Positions 40,387 through 43,869 of a stretch of DNA of 43,869 nucleotides are shown here, piece after piece; the stretch's first letter is position 1, and the number at the start of each line of letters is the position of its first letter. A program made the translations under genes and the position numbers. Origin of the DNA: Syntrophaceae bacterium UBA6112 (GTDB taxonomy: Bacteria > Desulfobacterota > Syntrophia > Syntrophales > UBA5619); assembly GCA_002423465.1 (NCBI GenBank), contig DIWG01000062.1, forward strand, positions 1-43,869, given 5' to 3'. Below the pieces are notes generated by a model that was given only the letters and a program-made list of their open reading frames with translations, made no database searches and was not told the origin of the DNA.

Positions 40387-41904
40387 CTATACCTCTTCTC
40401 CCCCCACTTTTTCCTGGAGTTTCTTGCGGCGCTTGGCGATCCAGGGGATCAAGGGGGAAACCAGCAAAACGAAGGTTACGGCCATGAGGCCGGCCGAAAT
40501 GGGGTGGGTCACGAAAATCATCGGATCTCCCTGAGAGATGACCAGTGAAAGACGCATATTGTTCTCCATCATCGGCCCCAGAACCAGGGCCAGGACCAGG
40601 GGCGCCATTTCGTACTGGAACTTCCGGGCCAGATAGCCGAAGACGCCGAAGCCGATCATCAGAGCAACTTCCACGGTGCTGTAATTCAAGCTGTAAACCC
40701 CAATAAGACAGAAGAGCAGAATAATGGGGAAAAGGATCGGATAGGGCACCTTCAACACCTGAACCCAGAGGCCGATGAGTGGCAGATTCAGCACCAGGAG
40801 CATAACATTGCCGAGGTACATGCTCATGATTGTCCCCCAGAAAAGATCGGGATATTTGGCAATCATCATCGGCCCGGGCTGGATGCCGTAGATCATGAAA
40901 GCCCCCAGCAGGACCGCGATGACCGAGTTGCAAGGAATGCCCAGAGTGAACAACGGGATAAAGGCCCCGCCGGTAGCGGCATTGTTGGCCGCCTCCGGAC
41001 CGGCCACGCCCTCGATGACCCCGGTGCCGAACCGCTCCGGATATTTAGAGAGCTTCTTCTCGATGGCATAGGAGCTGAAGGCGGAGATGACCGGCGCCGG
41101 CCCGGGAAGAATGCCGATAAAGAACCCCAGCACAGAGCCCCGCAGGATCGGCAGGAAGGAATCCTTCCAGTCCTGAATGCTGGGCAGGAGGTCCTTGACC
41201 CTGGTGGTTAAAACGTTCCGCGCGATCCCCGCTTCGAGGTTGACGATGACCTCGGCTACACCGAAGAGTCCCATGATCGCCGGGATCAGGCCCACGCCGT
41301 CGCTGAATTCGAGGATACCGAAGGTCAGCCGCTGGGTGCCCGAAATGGTGTCCATGCCGATCGTGCTGAGCAGCAGACCGAAGACGCCCATCATCAGGGC
41401 CTTCAGCATGGAACCCGCAGCAAGATAGATCAGCACTACCATGCCCAGGAGCATCAAGGCGAAATACTCGGGCGGTCCGAAAGCCAAGGCAAATTTGGCC
41501 AGGGGAGGGGCCACGAGCATCAGACCGATGATGGAGATCGTTCCGGCAATGAAGGAGCTGAAAGCGGCAATGCCCAGGGCAGGTCCCGCACGTCCCTTCA
41601 GGGCCATCTGGTAACCGTCGAGACAGGTGATCACCGAGGCCGCTTCGCCGGGGATATTCACCAGGATCGAGGTGGTCGAACCTCCGTACATGGCCCCGTA
41701 GTAAATCCCGGCCAGCATGATGATCGCCGTGACCGGGGGAATGTAAAAGGTGCTGGGCAAAAGGAGGGCAATGGCCGCCGTGGGTCCCAGACCGGGAAGC
41801 ACACCGACCAGCGTTCCCATCAGGACGCCGATAAAGCAGAAGAAGATGTTGGCCGGCACAAAAAGGACCTGGGCGCCAAGGGCAATATGACTCAGCAAAT
41901 CCAT
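40387..41904 (-). CDS. tctA: Tripartite tricarboxylate transporter large permease (TctA)
   Basis: A 505-residue permease with about 12 helices, the family's standard length. Signature segments include GVLPGLGPTAAIALLLP near the N-terminus, YGGSTTSILVNIPGE, and the second-half repeat GILPGPAPVISAFSSY. AGGTGATCC stands before the ATG. It lies 7 bases after tctB and 47 bases before tctC. It is the main translocating subunit of a secondary transporter driven by an ion gradient. Confidence 0.95.
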   Translation of the reverse strand: MDLLSHIALGAQVLFVPANIFFCFIGVLMGTLVGVLPGLGPTAAIALLLPSTFYIPPVTAIIMLAGIYYGAMYGGSTTSILVNIPGEAASVITCLDGYQMALKGRAGPALGIAAFSSFIAGTISIIGLMLVAPPLAKFALAFGPPEYFALMLLGMVVLIYLAAGSMLKALMMGVFGLLLSTIGMDTISGTQRLTFGILEFSDGVGLIPAIMGLFGVAEVIVNLEAGIARNVLTTRVKDLLPSIQDWKDSFLPILRGSVLGFFIGILPGPAPVISAFSSYAIEKKLSKYPERFGTGVIEGVAGPEAANNAATGGAFIPLFTLGIPCNSVIAVLLGAFMIYGIQPGPMMIAKYPDLFWGTIMSMYLGNVMLLVLNLPLIGLWVQVLKVPYPILFPIILLFCLIGVYSLNYSTVEVALMIGFGVFGYLARKFQYEMAPLVLALVLGPMMENNMRLSLVISQGDPMIFVTHPISAGLMAVTFVLLVSPLIPWIAKRRKKLQEKVGGEEV

Positions 41905-41911
41905 GGATCAC

Positions 41912-42382
41912 CTAAAAGCCAAGGAACCCCAGAGGAAGCTGTGTTTCCAAAAAATTGATGAAGATCAATCGGGCCAGAATCGCCGTGGCGGACGCTGCGA
42001 TCAGGGTGCGCTTCCAGTTCTGGGGAAAGACCGTTTTGAGAAGAAACGCAATGAAAATAAAGGTAGTAAGCGTAAATCCGAGGTGTTCGAAGAGAAGCAG
42101 ATAGGCCCCCATGGCAAAAAAGGCCCTGAGGACCCTCTTCCAGGAATCGGCAAGCCGAAAGAAGGGCGGCATAACCTGCCATTCCTTCCGCTTGAAACTC
42201 CCCAGGAGAAGAAAAACGGCCATTACGATCAGGACAATGCCGGACCAGAAAGGCATGAAACCCGGACCCGGCTCACTCCAGACGCCAATCTCCAGCATCC
42301 GTCCGTAGAACGAGAAAAACATCCCGACCCCGATGAAAAACAGGGCCGATATCCGATTGTAATAATTTATTTTCTTTTCCAT
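41912..42382 (-). CDS. tctB: Tripartite tricarboxylate transporter small subunit (TctB)
   Basis: A 156-residue membrane protein with four helices (about 10-28, 42-60, 84-104, 118-145), the TctB pattern. The segment EPGPGFMPFWSGI between helices 1 and 2 is characteristic. The start at 42382 is preceded by AGGA at short spacing. It lies only 17 bases after the cytochrome b gene, so both may be on one transcript. Accessory subunit of the TctABC importer. Confidence 0.9.
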   Translation of the reverse strand: MEKKINYYNRISALFFIGVGMFFSFYGRMLEIGVWSEPGPGFMPFWSGIVLIVMAVFLLLGSFKRKEWQVMPPFFRLADSWKRVLRAFFAMGAYLLLFEHLGFTLTTFIFIAFLLKTVFPQNWKRTLIAASATAILARLIFINFLETQLPLGFLGF

Positions 42383-42399
42383 AGTCCTGCCATGTTCTT

Positions 42400-43806
42400 C
42401 TATCGGATCTTGTCCTGCAGCACGGCTTCCCGAGAAATCGTTTTCAGGCCGTGGCGCGCAAAGTCCAGCGACTGAACGTAAGCCGACAGGACCTGAAGCT
42501 CCTCTTCCGTATTGTCGTATTTGGGCATGATATTCCAGCGACTCACCGACAGTGGATCCCGGATGGAAGCGATGATCCAATCCTTCGACCTTTGTTTGGC
42601 AACCAAATTGGCCAGATCCGGTCCCTGGCCGCGGCGGCCCCCCTGTCCCTGGACGTTGTGGCAGTAGGCACAATCCTTTTCCACCCAGCTTTTGATACCG
42701 GAGACTTCGACACCGGTCAGCGGCCGGTCCGGCACCGCGACGATCCGCCCGTAGGGTTTGGAGTCGGCCATACCCATGAGGTTCGTGTAGACGATCCCGA
42801 CAACGCAGGCCACCCCGATGGCAATGGCCAGGGGACGGTCATAAGGGCTGCGGAGTAGACTTTTATTCAGAAACGGCAGCAACAGCAGGAGCAGCATCCC
42901 TCCGATAGGGATGGCAAGCGTACCGATGATCTCCATCTGTCCCGAGAAGAAGGTCAGCATCTTGTAGAGCCACATGAAATACCAGTCGGGTCGGGGAATA
43001 TAGGACGGATCCGGCGTCATGGCGATCTGCTCCAGGGGTGGATCGATGAAAACGGCCATGAGCGTAATCCCGGTAAAGATGATGAGGAAGGCGATGGCGC
43101 TTTTGAAGATCTGATCCGGGTAGAAGCGGGCCGTCTTGGCCTGCCGGGCAGGCTCATCGAGCCAGTGGCCGGCGATGTCGTGGACCCGCACCAGGTAGAT
43201 ATGGATCGCGATGAGAACCGCCATCAAGGCTGGAAAGATCAGCATGTGCACCGCATAGAACCGTGTCAGCGTCAGCCCCGACACTTCGGCGCCGCCCCGC
43301 AGGAGCCTGGTGATGAGTTTCCCCACCAGAGGCACGTCCGAGGCTACGCTGGTGCCGACCACAGTCGCCCAGTAGGCCTTCTGGTCCCAGGGCAGCAGGT
43401 AGCCCGTAAAACCGAATCCCAGGGTAATGACCAGCAGGAAGACGCCGACGATCCAGGTGAATTCCCGGGGCGCCTTATAGGCCCCGTAGAAGAAGGTGGT
43501 CAAAAGATGGATCACCACGAGAACCACCATGGCGCCGGCGCCCCAGTGGTGGATGCCCCTCAGAATCCTGCCCAGAAAGACATCGTTCATGATGTAGTGA
43601 ATGGACTGATAGGCATGCTCCGGCGACGGGTTGTAGTACATGGCCAGGATCATGCCGGTGACGGCCTCGACGGCGAAGAGCAGCGCAAGCACACTGCCCA
43701 GGGTCAGGGTCCAGTCCAGCTTGCCGGGAAGCGGTTTCTCCAGGAAGGGTTTGAGATTCTCCTCCCAGCCGAACCGCTGACCCAGATGGAAACCAAAGCG
43801 TGACAT
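42400..43806 (-). CDS. Cytochrome b/b6 with C-terminal cytochrome c domain
   Basis: A 468-residue membrane protein of a bc-type quinol-oxidising complex. Two bis-His heme b sites are seen in the four-helix N-terminal part: GIHHWGAG with VVIHLL, and FYAVHML with AIHIYL. The quinone-site motif is PDWYF in place of PEWY. The C-terminal about 100 residues form a cytochrome c domain with one CAYCH heme c site. Such b-c fusions occur in several anaerobic and deep-branching lineages. ATG 43806 is preferred to TTG 43815 since AGGAGG is 10 bases upstream. It follows the Rieske gene directly. Confidence 0.93.
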   Translation of the reverse strand: MSRFGFHLGQRFGWEENLKPFLEKPLPGKLDWTLTLGSVLALLFAVEAVTGMILAMYYNPSPEHAYQSIHYIMNDVFLGRILRGIHHWGAGAMVVLVVIHLLTTFFYGAYKAPREFTWIVGVFLLVITLGFGFTGYLLPWDQKAYWATVVGTSVASDVPLVGKLITRLLRGGAEVSGLTLTRFYAVHMLIFPALMAVLIAIHIYLVRVHDIAGHWLDEPARQAKTARFYPDQIFKSAIAFLIIFTGITLMAVFIDPPLEQIAMTPDPSYIPRPDWYFMWLYKMLTFFSGQMEIIGTLAIPIGGMLLLLLLPFLNKSLLRSPYDRPLAIAIGVACVVGIVYTNLMGMADSKPYGRIVAVPDRPLTGVEVSGIKSWVEKDCAYCHNVQGQGGRRGQGPDLANLVAKQRSKDWIIASIRDPLSVSRWNIMPKYDNTEEELQVLSAYVQSLDFARHGLKTISREAVLQDKIR

Positions 43807-43811
43807 CGTGA

Positions 43812-43869
43812 TCAAGCCTCCTGCACAAAGAGATGCCCGTCCTTGACCATCGTCAGGTAACGGTCCATG
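43812..43869 (-). CDS. Rieske iron-sulfur protein, C-terminal fragment (5' part outside window)
   Basis: The last 18 residues of a frame entering from the right edge read LTMVKDGHLFV before the stop at 43812. This matches the C-terminal strand of Rieske subunits of bc complexes. The call rests on this short tail and on the adjacent cytochrome b gene. The cluster-binding boxes lie outside the window. Confidence 0.6.
   Translation of the reverse strand, partial: MDRYLTMVKDGHLFVQEA

Noticed and set aside
40340..40933. N-terminal extension of TctC and likewise of TctB (42383-42673)
   Set aside because: Both extensions read neighbouring genes in another frame, and the internal ATGs start at the expected signal peptide or first helix.
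1..43869. CRISPR arrays, tRNA or rRNA genes
   Set aside because: No regularly spaced direct repeats and no cloverleaf or rRNA-like sequence were noticed on reading either strand.

Overview
The window looks like a piece of an anaerobic, probably syntrophic or sulfate-reducing, Desulfobacterota-type genome. That placement is an inference from gene content: TRAP and tripartite tricarboxylate (TTT) uptake systems, a methylmalonyl-CoA-type mutase set, class I fumarase, a bc-type cytochrome b with a C-terminal cytochrome c, and a fused corrinoid methyltransferase. No rRNA, tRNA, CRISPR array or intact transposase was found. Base composition changes sharply near 27,000. The left part is AT-rich and reads on the + strand. 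The right part is clearly GC-rich and reads almost entirely on the - strand.

Region A (827-18869, +) is a GntR-type regulator followed by one long, tightly packed catabolic operon. It holds a TRAP transporter (dctP and a fused dctQM), methylmalonyl-CoA epimerase, a biotin-dependent carboxyltransferase subunit, an MmgE/PrpD protein, an acetyl-CoA hydrolase/transferase family protein, the large and small subunits of a B12-dependent mutase, SucCD-like CoA ligase subunits, and a complete beta-oxidation set (enoyl-CoA hydratase, 3-hydroxyacyl-CoA dehydrogenase, SDR, thiolase, acyl-CoA dehydrogenase). The simplest reading is import of a (branched) dicarboxylate, CoA activation, carbon-skeleton rearrangement to a substituted malonyl-CoA, decarboxylation, then beta-oxidation with ATP recovery. 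Two enzymes lack residues normally taken as catalytic or substrate-binding: the CoA-transferase family protein (Ala for Glu) and the mutase (His-x-Gln motif lost).

Region B (18870-26959, +) has decayed gene relics (a biotinyl-domain tail and a PAS/HD-GYP fragment) on either side of an MFS transporter. A second unit follows: a LacI-type regulator, a TRAP transporter (dctP, dctQ, dctM) and a UroD-like methyltransferase fused to a corrinoid-binding domain.

Region C (27161-36571, -) is a TetR-led set: thiolase, biotin carboxyl carrier, OadA-like carboxyltransferase, MFS transporter, biotin carboxylase, SDR and AMP-forming acyl-CoA ligase. The carboxyltransferase has lost a metal-ligand Lys, one metal-ligand His and the loop Thr of the OadA/pyruvate carboxylase family. 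The biotin carboxylase carries an AccB-like N-terminal extension. Together with an SDR, a CoA ligase and a thiolase, this could be a biotin-dependent route that carboxylates a ketone (alcohol to ketone to beta-keto acid to beta-ketoacyl-CoA to acetyl-CoA). I know of no characterised system of this type, and it is the best candidate here for something undescribed.

Region D (36835-43869, -) carries a TauE/SafE permease, then closely spaced genes for a Rieske protein (partial), cytochrome b/c, TctB-TctA-TctC and a two-subunit class I fumarase/tartrate-type dehydratase. This resembles ordinary chromosomal energy and C4-acid metabolism.
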